DNA of 64,000 bases from Gemmiger sp. An194 (GTDB lineage: Bacteria; Bacillota; Clostridia; Oscillospirales; Ruminococcaceae). The position numbers were made by a program, and so were the translations under genes. The stretch covers positions 1 through 64,000 of the forward strand of contig NZ_NFKA01000003.1 in assembly GCF_002160145.1 (NCBI RefSeq), in the 5' to 3' direction. Under the pieces are notes generated by a model that was not told where the DNA came from, searched no databases, and saw only the letters and a program-made list of their open reading frames with translations. Of this stretch, positions 23,709 to 32,371 are shown in pieces. How positions within the stretch are numbered: the stretch's first letter is position 1; every line of letters starts with the position of its first letter.

Positions 23709-25424
23709 TTACTCCTGCCACTCCCGGGCCTTTTCCAGCAGGGCCTCGCGGGTGTTTTCCACCCGGCCCTCCACCACCTCGTGGAGCAGCCAGTCCAGCA
23801 TGTTGCTCATGCTGGGGCCGGGCTTGGCCAGCCCTGCGGTGAGCAGGTTGCCGCCGGTGATGGCCAGCTGATCGGTGGCGTAGCAGCCCGCGTTCTGAAT
23901 GGTATCGGCCAGCGTCTGCTCAAAGGCCTTCAGGTTTTCGCCCTTGGCATGGTGAGAGGAAACATCCGCCCACCAGATGTGCACCAGGCTGTTCACCTGG
24001 CGGGGGCCCAGCAGGTTCAGCCAGCGGCGCACGCTCACCTCGCCGGTGGCGGGGCGGATGCCGTGGAAGCGGATCAGCTGGCAGATGGTCTCGCGGCTGT
24101 TCCGGTCCACCTTCAGCCGGCGCAGGATGCAGTCGGCCAGCTGGGCGCTCACCTCGGCGTGGCCCTCAAAAGTGCTGTCGCCCTCCTTCAGGGTCTCGCG
24201 GCACCAGGGCTTGCCGATGTCCCGCAGCAGCATGGCCCAGCGCACCTCGGGCAGGTCCGGCGCATAGGCCAGCGTGTCCGCCGCGTGCTGCCACAGGTTC
24301 TGTTCCTCACCGCCCCGCTTCTGGGTGAAGGTGAGGGCAGGCTCGATCTCCGGCATCACGTAGGCAAAGATCGCACCATTTTCCGCTGCCACCCGGTGGG
24401 CCGCCTTGCCGCAGAGCAGCTGGGTCATCTCCCGGGCCATCCGCTCGCCGCTCACCCAGCGCAGCATCTGCTTTTTCGCGTGGGCCGCGGCCAGCGTCTC
24501 TTCCTCAATGGCAAAGCCCAGCACCGAGGCAAACCGCAGCAGCCGCAGAATGCGCAGCGCATCCTCGCTGAAACGCTGTGCCGGGTCGCCCACGCAGCGC
24601 AGCACGCCGTTTTTCAAATCGCCCTGACCGCCGAAGGGGTCGATGACGGTGCCGTCCGGCCCCATGGCCATGGCGTTGATGGTGAAGTCCCGCCGGGCCA
24701 GGTCCTCCTCCAGACTGTTCACGAAGGTGACCTCCTCGGGGCGGCGGTGGTCCTCGTAGTCGCTTTCCGCCCGGTAGGTGGTGATCTCGTAGGTCTCGTT
24801 GCCCGCCAGCACGGTCACGGTGCCATGCTGGATGCCGGTCTCCAATACCTTATATGTACCGGCGAAGCACTCCTTCACCTGGTCCGGCCGGGCACTGGTG
24901 CACAGGTCCCAGTCCTTGGGGTCCTTGCCCAGCAGACTGTCGCGCACGCAGCCGCCCACGGCCCAGGCCTCGAAGCCCTGCTCGTTCAGCGCGCTGATCA
25001 GGCTGGCCGCCATGGCGGGCATCACCGGCAGCTCGATCTGCCGCTCCCAGGCCAGCCGCTCCACCAGAGCCACATCCGCCGGGCAGAAATTGTAGTCCTT
25101 CATCTCGGCGGGGGCCACCCAGCAGGCCTCCTCGTGCACCCGCACCTCCATCTCGCCGCCGGTGACCCGGCCGTTGAAGAAGGTAAAGTGAATGTCCTTA
25201 TCCGGGTAGGAGTAATCCAGCGAGGCATAGGCGGGCCCCAGAGTGATGTCCAGGCCCAGCTCCTCCTTGCATTCCCGCACCGCGGCCTGCTCGGGGCTTT
25301 CGCCCTCCTCCACCTTGCCGCCGGGGAACTCCCACAAAAAGGCGCAGCTGCCGCCCTCGCCCCGCTTACAGATCAGGATCTTGCCCGCCTCGTCGGTCAG
25401 GATCACCGCTGCTACATGCATCAT
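23709..25424 (-). CDS. Nudix hydrolase / CCA tRNA nucleotidyltransferase fusion
   Basis: 571-aa fusion. Residues 1-130 are a MutT-like Nudix hydrolase with a complete Nudix box (G36 to L58, ending RECKEELGL), expected to hydrolyse oxidised dNTPs. Residues from about 135 are a class II CCA-adding enzyme: GGCVRDSLLG (157-166), the metal-binding DWD (171-173), the RRDFTINAMAM region near 245 and an HD-like domain. In that domain the usual His-Asp is Arg-Asp (R401-D402), although FEGHA is kept, so its phosphohydrolase activity may be lost. ATG 25424 follows AAGGAGG and overlaps the SDR gene stop by 4 bp. Each half is confidently assigned. Confidence 0.92.
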   Translation of the reverse strand: MMHVAAVILTDEAGKILICKRGEGGSCAFLWEFPGGKVEEGESPEQAAVRECKEELGLDITLGPAYASLDYSYPDKDIHFTFFNGRVTGGEMEVRVHEEACWVAPAEMKDYNFCPADVALVERLAWERQIELPVMPAMAASLISALNEQGFEAWAVGGCVRDSLLGKDPKDWDLCTSARPDQVKECFAGTYKVLETGIQHGTVTVLAGNETYEITTYRAESDYEDHRRPEEVTFVNSLEEDLARRDFTINAMAMGPDGTVIDPFGGQGDLKNGVLRCVGDPAQRFSEDALRILRLLRFASVLGFAIEEETLAAAHAKKQMLRWVSGERMAREMTQLLCGKAAHRVAAENGAIFAYVMPEIEPALTFTQKRGGEEQNLWQHAADTLAYAPDLPEVRWAMLLRDIGKPWCRETLKEGDSTFEGHAEVSAQLADCILRRLKVDRNSRETICQLIRFHGIRPATGEVSVRRWLNLLGPRQVNSLVHIWWADVSSHHAKGENLKAFEQTLADTIQNAGCYATDQLAITGGNLLTAGLAKPGPSMSNMLDWLLHEVVEGRVENTREALLEKAREWQE

Positions 25425-26305
25425 ATCACATTACCTCCTTGTTGTTCCTCAAAGGCGCGCAGGCAGGCCGCAAAGCTGCCCACCGTATCGCCAAGGTCCA
25501 CCCCGCAGCCCGCTTTCAGGCGGCTGGTGTCCATACTCAGATTCCGTTCAAATTCCGGCCACCGGTCCGTGTCCGGCCGCAGCAGGGCCAGCACGTCCTC
25601 TTCCGCACCCAGCAGCCCCAGGCACTCCAGCGCGGTGGCGTAGGTGTTCAGGGCATTCTCCGCCCCCATGTTGTACACCCCGCCGGGCAGGGTGGCTATC
25701 TGCTCCATGGCCTCGATCACCGGCTGTACCCAGGTGATGCCCCGGTACTCCCGCACCGCCATGGAAAGGGGCATTTTGCCCGCAAGGCTGCGCCGCAGCG
25801 TGCCCCAGAAGCCGGTGCTGCTTTTCAGCCCCGGCCGGTCAAAATCATACATCCAGCTGGCCCGCAGGCAGACCGCCTCAGGGCAGGCCTCCAGCACCCG
25901 CTGCTCGGCCTCCCACTTGTGACGGCCGTACACGTTCACCGGGTCCAGGGGCGCGTCCTCGGGCAGGGGGCCCAGCTTCCGGGTGCCGTTATACACCTGG
26001 TCCGAGCTAAAGAACACCAGCTTTGCCCCCAGTGCCGTGCATTCCTTCGCCAGCACCGCCGGGGCCTGCAGGTTCACCTCGAAGCTTTCCAGCGGATGGC
26101 TCTCGCAGTAGCCGGTATTGGAGAGCGCCGCGGTGTGGATGACCAGCTGGGGCGCGGCGGCCTGCAAAGCCGCGTGCAGCGCCTCGTGGTCGGTGAGCTC
26201 CAGCGTTTTGTGGTCCAGCGGGGTGATGTCCCACCGGTCCCGGTAATAAGCCGCCAGACGCCCGCCCACAAAGCCGGACGCGCCGGTAATGACCACTCGT
26301 TTCAT
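25421..26305 (-). CDS. RmlD-type NAD-dependent epimerase/reductase (SDR)
   Basis: 294-aa extended SDR of the dTDP-4-dehydrorhamnose reductase/RmlD type. Rossmann motif VVITGASGFVGGRLA (4-18), VIHTAALSNTGYCE, and catalytic VYGRHKWEAE giving Tyr-x-x-x-Lys. No other rhamnose genes are nearby, so the real substrate may differ, and a SAM-synthase-regulator-like (MAT2B) role is possible. It lies between nnrE (15 bp downstream of its stop) and the Nudix-CCA fusion (4-bp overlap), forming a three-gene operon of metabolite-repair and RNA-maintenance flavour. Confidence 0.8.
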   Translation of the reverse strand: MKRVVITGASGFVGGRLAAYYRDRWDITPLDHKTLELTDHEALHAALQAAAPQLVIHTAALSNTGYCESHPLESFEVNLQAPAVLAKECTALGAKLVFFSSDQVYNGTRKLGPLPEDAPLDPVNVYGRHKWEAEQRVLEACPEAVCLRASWMYDFDRPGLKSSTGFWGTLRRSLAGKMPLSMAVREYRGITWVQPVIEAMEQIATLPGGVYNMGAENALNTYATALECLGLLGAEEDVLALLRPDTDRWPEFERNLSMDTSRLKAGCGVDLGDTVGSFAACLRAFEEQQGGNVI

Positions 26306-26320
26306 GGCTGCCGCCTCCTT

Positions 26321-26965
26321 TTATAACTGTAAGGCTGTTCCGATGCCAATGTCCGCCACTTCCACCTTGCCGCACTGTGCCGCCGCCAACCGGTGGCAGG
26401 GCTTCGCCGCGTGGAAGGTCACGGTCAGGTCGGCCTGCACCGCGCCCTCGGCGGCAGTTCCGCTGTCCGCCTCCAGACCGCTGGGCAGGTCCAGCGCCAG
26501 CACCCTGCCGGGCGCCTCGTTCATTCGCCGGGCCGCGGCCAGCCCCTCCGGGCGCAGAGTCCCGTGGAAGCCGGTGCCGTACACCCCGTCCAGAATGATG
26601 TCCGCGTTTTGCAGAAAGTCCGCCTGCTCCGGCTCATCCAGCGCATCCGCCGCCAGCACCGGCAGACCCATTTCGCGCGCAAGGCCGCAGTTGTAAATGG
26701 CGTCGGTGGTCACCGGCTCGCCCTCTACCAGATAAAGGCGCACCGCAAGGCCCGCGTTTGCCAGATGCCGTGCAGCCACGAAGCCGTCGCCGCCGTTGTT
26801 GCCCTTGCCGCAGAACACCACGGCGCTCTTCGCCCCAGGCCAGGCGCGCAGGGCAAGCGCTGCCGCTGCCGCGCCCGCGTTCTCCATCATCTGCCGGTAG
26901 GAAAGGCCCGCCGCGTCCGCCTGCTGCTCCATCCGCTTCATCTCGGCCGCTGTTACTTCGCTCAT
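26321..26965 (-). CDS. nnrE: NAD(P)H-hydrate epimerase (YjeF N-terminal domain)
   Basis: 214-aa epimerase that interconverts R and S forms of hydrated NAD(P)H for repair. The start is ATG 26965 with AGGAGG eight bases upstream; the frame remains open further upstream without conservation. Motifs: MEQQADAAGLSYRQMMENAG, CGKGNNGGDGFVAARHL and DVILDGVYGTG-like IILDGVYGTGFHG, ending with the sugar-binding LALDLPSGLEADSG. It is a stand-alone YjeF_N without the fused dehydratase domain; the NnrD partner is not in this window. Confidence 0.92.
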   Translation of the reverse strand: MSEVTAAEMKRMEQQADAAGLSYRQMMENAGAAAAALALRAWPGAKSAVVFCGKGNNGGDGFVAARHLANAGLAVRLYLVEGEPVTTDAIYNCGLAREMGLPVLAADALDEPEQADFLQNADIILDGVYGTGFHGTLRPEGLAAARRMNEAPGRVLALDLPSGLEADSGTAAEGAVQADLTVTFHAAKPCHRLAAAQCGKVEVADIGIGTALQL

Positions 26966-27142
26966 CCGTCCGCCCTCCTCCTGCCGGGCTGCACCCCGGC
27001 AGCATTTTAACTGGTTAATACTACCATTATAACACAAAAGCCCAGGATGTTTTACCGATCCGGGGCGCTGATTTTGTTAATTTTCCACGAATTTTTCGTG
27101 TGTTTTCTCCGTTTTCCGGCCCTTTTTCGCTCCTGCAATGCC

Positions 27143-27178
27143 AAAACGGCCCCGGTCCAGAGGACCGGAGCCGTGTGA
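27143..27178 (-). terminator. Terminator of the nucleoside ABC transporter operon
   Basis: CGGCCCCGGTCC / GGACCGGAGCCG arms with AGA loop (27149-27175), GTTTTGG after it on the minus strand. A TATAAT at 27026-27031 in the same gap is the likely -10 of nnrE. Confidence 0.6.
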
Positions 27179-27200
27179 TGTTATGCCAGCAGGCAGCTGC

Positions 27201-28157
27201 TTACCGCTCCTCGCGGAAGTAGTTGTTGCCCAGGAAAGCCGGGATGTGCGCACCCTTGCTGCCCCGCATGCTGGTGATGATGAGCACCAGCGCGGTGATC
27301 AGGAAGGGCAGCATGTCGAAGAAGGCGTCGGGCAGGTTCACCATGAAGCCCACCTTGTAGTATTTCAGCACCCGCAGCGCGCCGAACACGAAGCTGCCCA
27401 GAATGGCCATGTGAGGCTTCCAGGCGGCGAAGATGACCAGCGCCACCGCGATCCAGCCCAGGCCGTTCACGCTGTTGGAGATCCACACGCCGCCGTTGAT
27501 GATCATGCCGCAGTAGGCGCCGCCGATGCCGCAGATGCCGCCGCCCAGTAGGATATTGAAGTACTTCCACTTGGTCACCTGGATGGAGGCCGCGTCCGCC
27601 GCGCCGGGGTTCTCGCCGATGGCCTGCACGTTCAGGCCGGTCTTGGTGCGGTAGAGGTACCAGCCGCACACCGCCGCCACCACGATGCCCAGATAAACAA
27701 AGGGGTTGTAGCTGAACACCAGCTCGCCCACCACCGGCAGGTCGCTCAGCACCGGGATGTGGATGCTGCGCATCTGGGCGGTCACGTTCTCGGGCAGCTT
27801 CAGGGTGCCGCCCTCGGAGGTGCCGATCATGTACACGCCGATGAAGTTGGAGACGCCCACGCCGAAGATGGTCATGGTCAGGCCCGCCACGTTCTGGTTG
27901 GCCATGAAGGTGATGGTGAGCACCGCATAAATGAGCGCGGCCAGCATGCCCGCCGCAAAGGCGCAGAGCAGCGCCACCAGGAAGTTATCGCTCAGGTAGC
28001 CGCCCATGAAGCCCGCGCAGGCGCCGATGGCCATCATGCCTTCCACGCCCAGGTTCAGGTGACCCACCTTCTCGTTCAGAATTTCGCCCACGGTGCCGAA
28101 CAGCAGCGGGGTGCCCGCGCCGATGGCGGCCACCAGGAATTTGATGAACAGATCCAT
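27201..28157 (-). CDS. Nucleoside-type ABC transporter permease (YufQ/NupQ-like)
   Basis: 318-aa permease of the BPD_transp_2 family with about nine helices. Family marks include GEILNEKVGHLNLGVEGMMAIGA near residue 25-48 and GENPGAADAASIQVTKWKYFN around 200, typical of nucleoside/BMP importers. Last gene of the bmpA-ATPase-permease-permease operon, adjoining the previous permease by one base. It forms the translocation channel with the second permease. Substrate is probably a nucleoside, from family context. Confidence 0.92.
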   Translation of the reverse strand: MDLFIKFLVAAIGAGTPLLFGTVGEILNEKVGHLNLGVEGMMAIGACAGFMGGYLSDNFLVALLCAFAAGMLAALIYAVLTITFMANQNVAGLTMTIFGVGVSNFIGVYMIGTSEGGTLKLPENVTAQMRSIHIPVLSDLPVVGELVFSYNPFVYLGIVVAAVCGWYLYRTKTGLNVQAIGENPGAADAASIQVTKWKYFNILLGGGICGIGGAYCGMIINGGVWISNSVNGLGWIAVALVIFAAWKPHMAILGSFVFGALRVLKYYKVGFMVNLPDAFFDMLPFLITALVLIITSMRGSKGAHIPAFLGNNYFREER

Positions 28158-29254
28158 TATTTGGCGCCCCCTTTCTTGCTGCGGCCCACAAAGGCGTACC
28201 GCACAAAGAACTCACTGCCCAGAATGAAGAAGAGAATGATGCCCTGCAGCACATCCGCGCAGTCGGAGGAAAGGCCGTAGGTGGACTGCACCACGCTGGA
28301 GCCCTTTTCCAGAATGCTGAACAGCAGCGACACCACCAGGATCATGCCCGGATTCAGCTGGCACAGCCAGGCCACGATGATGGCGGTGAAGCCCACGCCG
28401 CCGGCCACGCCCATGGACAGGGTCATATCGCTGCCGGAAACCTGGCACACGCCCGCGATGCCCGCGATGGCGCCGGACAGGAACATGGTGCGCAGCACCA
28501 CCTTTTTCACGTGAATGCCCGCATAGCGCGCGGTGTCCTGGCTTTCGCCCACCACGCTGATCTCGTAGCCCTGCTTGCTGCGCTTTAAGTAGATCCACAC
28601 CAGCGCCACCAGCACCAGCATGATGATCCAGCCGAAGTGCACGCCCAGCACCTTGTCCATGCCGGCGTTCTTGTCGAACCGGGCGATCTTGGAGAAGCCG
28701 TTGGCCTCCGGGTCGCGCCAGGGGCCCGCCTGCAGGTAGGACACCAGATGCAGCGCAATGTAGTTGAGCATCAGGGTGAGCAGGGTCTCGTTGGTGCCCC
28801 ACTTCACCTTAAAGGCCGCGGCCAGCAGGCCCCACAGGCCACCGCCCAGCGCGCCCGCCACCAGCATGACCAGCAGCAGCACCCAGTGGTTCCAGTGGGG
28901 GAAGTTCAGAGCAAAGTAGCTGGCGAACACCGCGCCCATGATGAGCTGGCCCTCGCCGCCGATGTTCCAGAACTTCATTTTAAACGCCAGCGTCACGCCC
29001 AGTGCGCAGATGCACAGGGGGATGGCGAACTTCACGGTGGACTGAATGGCGATCTCGCTGCGGAACGCGCCCTCCAGAATGGTGCCGTACACGGCAATGG
29101 GGTTGTGGCCGATGGCCAGAATGAACAGGCCGCCCGCCACGATGCTCAGGGCCACCGCCAGCAGCCGGAAGCCGATCATCTGACGGCCGGTGCGCTCGGC
29201 ATGCTTCACCACATGGAACAGCGGCTCTTTTGTTGTTTTCACGGTACCGGTCAT
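28157..29254 (-). CDS. Nucleoside-type ABC transporter permease (YufP/NupP-like)
   Basis: 365-aa permease with about nine or ten helices. ATG 29254 overlaps the ATPase stop by 4 bp (ATGA), and GGAGG lies upstream. The family core FKMKFWNIGGEGQLIMGAVFA and the later GESQDTARYAGIHVKK match YufP-type permeases. It pairs with the 27201-28157 permease. Confidence 0.92.
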   Translation of the reverse strand: MTGTVKTTKEPLFHVVKHAERTGRQMIGFRLLAVALSIVAGGLFILAIGHNPIAVYGTILEGAFRSEIAIQSTVKFAIPLCICALGVTLAFKMKFWNIGGEGQLIMGAVFASYFALNFPHWNHWVLLLVMLVAGALGGGLWGLLAAAFKVKWGTNETLLTLMLNYIALHLVSYLQAGPWRDPEANGFSKIARFDKNAGMDKVLGVHFGWIIMLVLVALVWIYLKRSKQGYEISVVGESQDTARYAGIHVKKVVLRTMFLSGAIAGIAGVCQVSGSDMTLSMGVAGGVGFTAIIVAWLCQLNPGMILVVSLLFSILEKGSSVVQSTYGLSSDCADVLQGIILFFILGSEFFVRYAFVGRSKKGGAK

Positions 29255-30789
29255 GCCTCCTGCGCCTCCTTCTGCTTCTCTTCCTCGGTCATCTCGCCGG
29301 TCATCATCAGGCCGATCTGCTCTTTGGTCACGGTCTTGGCGTCCACCAGGCCGGTGATGCGGCCATGGCAGAGCACCAGAATCCGGTCGCACAGCTCCAG
29401 CAGCACGTCCAGGTCCTCGCCGATGAACATCACGGCCACGCCCTTCTCCTTCTGCTGGTTCAGCAGATCATAGATCACGTAGCTGGAGTTGATGTCCAGA
29501 CCGCGCACCGGGTAGGCGGTGATCAGCAGATTCGGGCCCGATTCGATCTCGCGGCCCAGCAGAACCTTCTGCACGTTGCCGCCGCTCATCAGACGCACCG
29601 GGGTCTCGATGCCCGGGGTCACAATAGAGAGCTTTTCCACCAGCTTTTTGGCCAGAGCGCGGGCGGGGGCACGGTCCACGAAGGGGCCCTTGCCGCTGCG
29701 GTAGCTTTTCAGCAGCATGTTGTCGGTCATGCCCATGCTGGCCACCAGACCCATGCCCAGACGGTCCTCGGGCACAAAGCTCATGGAAATACCCAGGTCG
29801 ATGATGGCCTCGGGGCTCTTGCCCAGAATGTTCTCTTTCTTATAAAGAACCGCGCCCTTTTTCGCGGGAATCAGGCCCGCGATGGCCTCGCACAGCTCCT
29901 TCTGGCCGCTGCCGGCCACACCGGCCACGCCCAGGATCTCGCCGGAGTGAATGTGGAAGCTCACATCGTCCAGACCCTTGCTGCCGTCGGGCTTGTTCAC
30001 GGTCAGGTCCACCACCTTCAGGATGGTGTGCACGTCCTTGGGCTCGGGGCGGCGGATGGACAGGCTCACCGCGTGGCCCACCATCAGCTCGGTGAGCTTG
30101 GCGGCGTCCACACCGGCGGTGGCCACGCTGCCCACGCTCTTGCCCTTGCGCAGGATGGTCACCCGGTCGCTGATGGCCAGCACCTCGTTCAGCTTGTGGG
30201 TGATGATGATGATGGCGCAGCCCTTGGCCTTCATCTGCCGCAGGATGGCGAACAGCTTGTCGGTCTCCTGGGGGGTCAGCACGGCGGTGGGCTCGTCCAG
30301 AATCAGGATCTTCGCACCCCGGTACAGCACCTTCAGAATTTCAACGGTCTGCTTTTCCGAAACGCTCATCTCGTACACCGGCTTCTCCGGGTCGATCTCC
30401 AGGCCGTAGTTGGCGCACAGCTCCTTGACCTGGGCCTTCAGGGCCTTTTTGCCCGGCAGCTTGCCGGGGGTGCCCAGCACGATGTTCTCCATGGCGGTGA
30501 ACACCTCCACCAGCTTGAAGTGCTGGTGGATCATGCCGATGCCCAGGTTCTGGGCGTCCACCGGGGAGCTGATGCTCACCGGCTGACCGGCCACAAAGAT
30601 CTGGCCGTCGTCCGGATGGTAGATGCCGGAGATCATATTCATCAGGGTAGTTTTGCCGCTGCCGTTCTCGCCCAGCAGGGCCAGGATCTCGCCGTACTGT
30701 ACGTCCAGCTCGATGCCGTCGTTGGCAACCACGCTGCCGAACCGCTTGGTGATGCCGCTGCAGCGGATGGCGCATTTCTGTTCGCCCAT
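29251..30789 (-). CDS. Nucleoside-type ABC transporter ATPase (YufO/NupO-like), two NBDs
   Basis: 512-aa double ATPase. NBD1 has Walker A LGENGSGKTTLMN, signature VSEKQTVEILK, Walker B ILILDEPTAVLTP. NBD2 has a degenerate P-loop (GVAGSGQKELCEAI), signature LMSGGNVQKVLLGRE and ITAYPVRGLD in place of the usual D-E-P Walker B, as is usual for sugar/nucleoside double ATPases. It energises the two downstream permeases. Translation is coupled to the next gene. Confidence 0.93.
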   Translation of the reverse strand: MGEQKCAIRCSGITKRFGSVVANDGIELDVQYGEILALLGENGSGKTTLMNMISGIYHPDDGQIFVAGQPVSISSPVDAQNLGIGMIHQHFKLVEVFTAMENIVLGTPGKLPGKKALKAQVKELCANYGLEIDPEKPVYEMSVSEKQTVEILKVLYRGAKILILDEPTAVLTPQETDKLFAILRQMKAKGCAIIIITHKLNEVLAISDRVTILRKGKSVGSVATAGVDAAKLTELMVGHAVSLSIRRPEPKDVHTILKVVDLTVNKPDGSKGLDDVSFHIHSGEILGVAGVAGSGQKELCEAIAGLIPAKKGAVLYKKENILGKSPEAIIDLGISMSFVPEDRLGMGLVASMGMTDNMLLKSYRSGKGPFVDRAPARALAKKLVEKLSIVTPGIETPVRLMSGGNVQKVLLGREIESGPNLLITAYPVRGLDINSSYVIYDLLNQQKEKGVAVMFIGEDLDVLLELCDRILVLCHGRITGLVDAKTVTKEQIGLMMTGEMTEEEKQKEAQEA

Positions 30790-30844
30790 GAGGTTCCTCC
30801 TCCTTGCGTTTCTTGTTGTGTGCGGGGCCGCGGCCCCATATACC

Positions 30845-30878
30845 GGAAAAAAGGGCGGTCATCAGGACCGCCCTTTTC
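30845..30878 (-). terminator. Intra-operon terminator after bmpA
   Basis: GGGCGGTC/GACCGCCC stem with TTTTTT on the minus strand, between bmpA and the ATPase gene. Partial termination would give more binding protein than transporter. Confidence 0.75.
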
Positions 30879-30901
30879 AGGGTTATGCGTTGGGTTTGGC
30901 G

Positions 30902-32077
30902 TTATGCCTGCTCGTGCACGTTCTCCACGTACCAGTTGCAGCTGCCGTAGTCGGCGCCCTCCAGAGTGTGGGTGTTGCCCTCGTTGTCCTTGATCTCGGT
31001 CTTGCCGTCGAATACATCCCACTCGCCGGAAACGATCTGGGCCTTCACCTCGTCGATCTTCTCGGCGGTGCCCTCAGCAATCAGGTCGGTGTTCAGGTCG
31101 GCCAGAGTAACCAGACCGTCGGCCATGTCGCCGAAGTAGTTGTCCACCTTCTCACCGGCAACCCAGGTGCCGTCGATCACGTTCTGCACGGCCTGGGTGT
31201 AGTAAACGCTCCAGTCCCACATTACGCTGGTCAGGGTAGCAGCAGGAGCATCCTTGCTCATGTCGCTGTTGTAGCCCACGCCCCAGACACCGTGCTCCTC
31301 AGCAGCCAGCTGGGGACCGGCGGTGTCGCAGTGCTGACCGATCACGTCGCAGCCGGAAGCGATCAGAGCCTCGGCGGCCTGCTTCTCGCCTTCGGGATCG
31401 AACCAGCTGTTGGTCACCTTCACGTAAACCTGAGCATCCGGGTTCACGCTGGCAACGCCCATAGCGAAGGCGTTGATGCCGCTGGTAACCTCGCCGTTGT
31501 CCTTGCCCATGGCGGCCACGTAGCCGATCTTGTCGGACTCGGTCTTCAGGCCGGCGGCGATGCCGCTCAGGTAACGGGCCTGGTAGATGCGGCCGAAGTA
31601 GTTGTTGAAGTTGGTGCCGTTGGACTTGTAGCCGGTGCCGTGGCTGAAGATGATGTCAGGATATTCCTCGGCCATGGCCTCACAGGTATCCATGTAGCCC
31701 CAGGAGGTGGCGAAGATGATGTTGCAGCCTTCCTCCACCAGCTCGGTCAGAGCGTTCTGCACAGCAGCAGCGTCGGTGTCGGACACGTTGATCTTCTCCA
31801 CCAGCTGGTCCTCAGACAGGCCGATGTTCTTCATCATGCCCTGGATGCCCTGCTCGTGGGTGTAGCTGTAGCCGGTGCCCTCAGCGGGGTCGGACAGATG
31901 CACAACGCCCACCTTGATGTCTTCCTTGGCGATGCCGGCGCCGGTGGTCTCGGCGGAAGCGGCGGTGCTGCCGGAGGCGGCGGTGGAAGCAGTGCTGCCG
32001 GAAGCGGTGCTGCCGCCGCAGGCGGCCAGGCTCAGGGCCATCACAGCGGCCAGCGCAAGGCTTAGAATCTTCTTCAT
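30902..32077 (-). CDS. bmpA: BMP-family nucleoside-binding lipoprotein
   Basis: 391-aa solute-binding lipoprotein. ATG 32077 follows AAGGGGGA; the signal peptide ends in a lipobox (SLAAC, lipidated C20), followed by a Ser/Thr/Ala-rich linker (SGSTASTAASGSTAAS). Bmp fold begins near residue 48 (IKVGVVHLSDPAEG) and includes VEEGCNIIFATSWGY, IGYVAAMGKDNGEV and GCDVIGQHCDTAGPQ. It delivers nucleosides to the downstream ABC transporter. The upstream leader contains a promoter and an internal hairpin with a T run. Confidence 0.93.
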   Translation of the reverse strand: MKKILSLALAAVMALSLAACGGSTASGSTASTAASGSTAASAETTGAGIAKEDIKVGVVHLSDPAEGTGYSYTHEQGIQGMMKNIGLSEDQLVEKINVSDTDAAAVQNALTELVEEGCNIIFATSWGYMDTCEAMAEEYPDIIFSHGTGYKSNGTNFNNYFGRIYQARYLSGIAAGLKTESDKIGYVAAMGKDNGEVTSGINAFAMGVASVNPDAQVYVKVTNSWFDPEGEKQAAEALIASGCDVIGQHCDTAGPQLAAEEHGVWGVGYNSDMSKDAPAATLTSVMWDWSVYYTQAVQNVIDGTWVAGEKVDNYFGDMADGLVTLADLNTDLIAEGTAEKIDEVKAQIVSGEWDVFDGKTEIKDNEGNTHTLEGADYGSCNWYVENVHEQA

Positions 32078-32118
32078 GTGAAAAATCCCCCTTACATGGT
32101 TGTTCATTCGTTCCATTC

Positions 32119-32160
32119 CAAAAAAACGGTGCGAGCAGGCGGCCGGGCCGCCTGCTCCCG
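32119..32160 (-). promoter_or_regulatory. Leader hairpin with T run (possible attenuator) before bmpA
   Basis: Stem GAGCAGGCGGC/GCCGCCTGCTC (32133-32157), four unpaired bases, then seven T on the minus strand (32120-32126). It lies between the promoter and bmpA, so it could cause partial termination. Confidence 0.5.
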
Positions 32161-32188
32161 CAAGCTCGTTTTTTTGAGCACGATACCA

Positions 32189-32217
32189 ATTGTAGCCGTT
32201 CTTTTTCACGATTTCAA
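32189..32217 (-). promoter_or_regulatory. bmpA operon promoter
   Basis: -35 TTGAAA (32212-32217) and -10 TACAAT (32189-32194) with 17 bp spacing. Confidence 0.75.
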
Positions 32218-32305
32218 CACTTTTCCCCCTGCCGTTCGTATCTTCGGCAAGATACACGACGGCCCTTTCCATTTGCACGATCATTTTGTCTGTTAAGCCA
32301 ATGTA

Positions 32306-32354
32306 AAAACCCCGCAAACCGGCCTGCCAAGCGGGTTCGCGGGGTTTTTAACAG
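32306..32354 (-). terminator. Terminator of the yhfC-ybjQ-merR unit
   Basis: AAAAACCCCGC/GCGGGGTTTTT arms (32306-32352) around a 23-nt loop, directly downstream of yhfC. Confidence 0.8.
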
Positions 32355-32371
32355 CTTCAAAAGTATTACTT

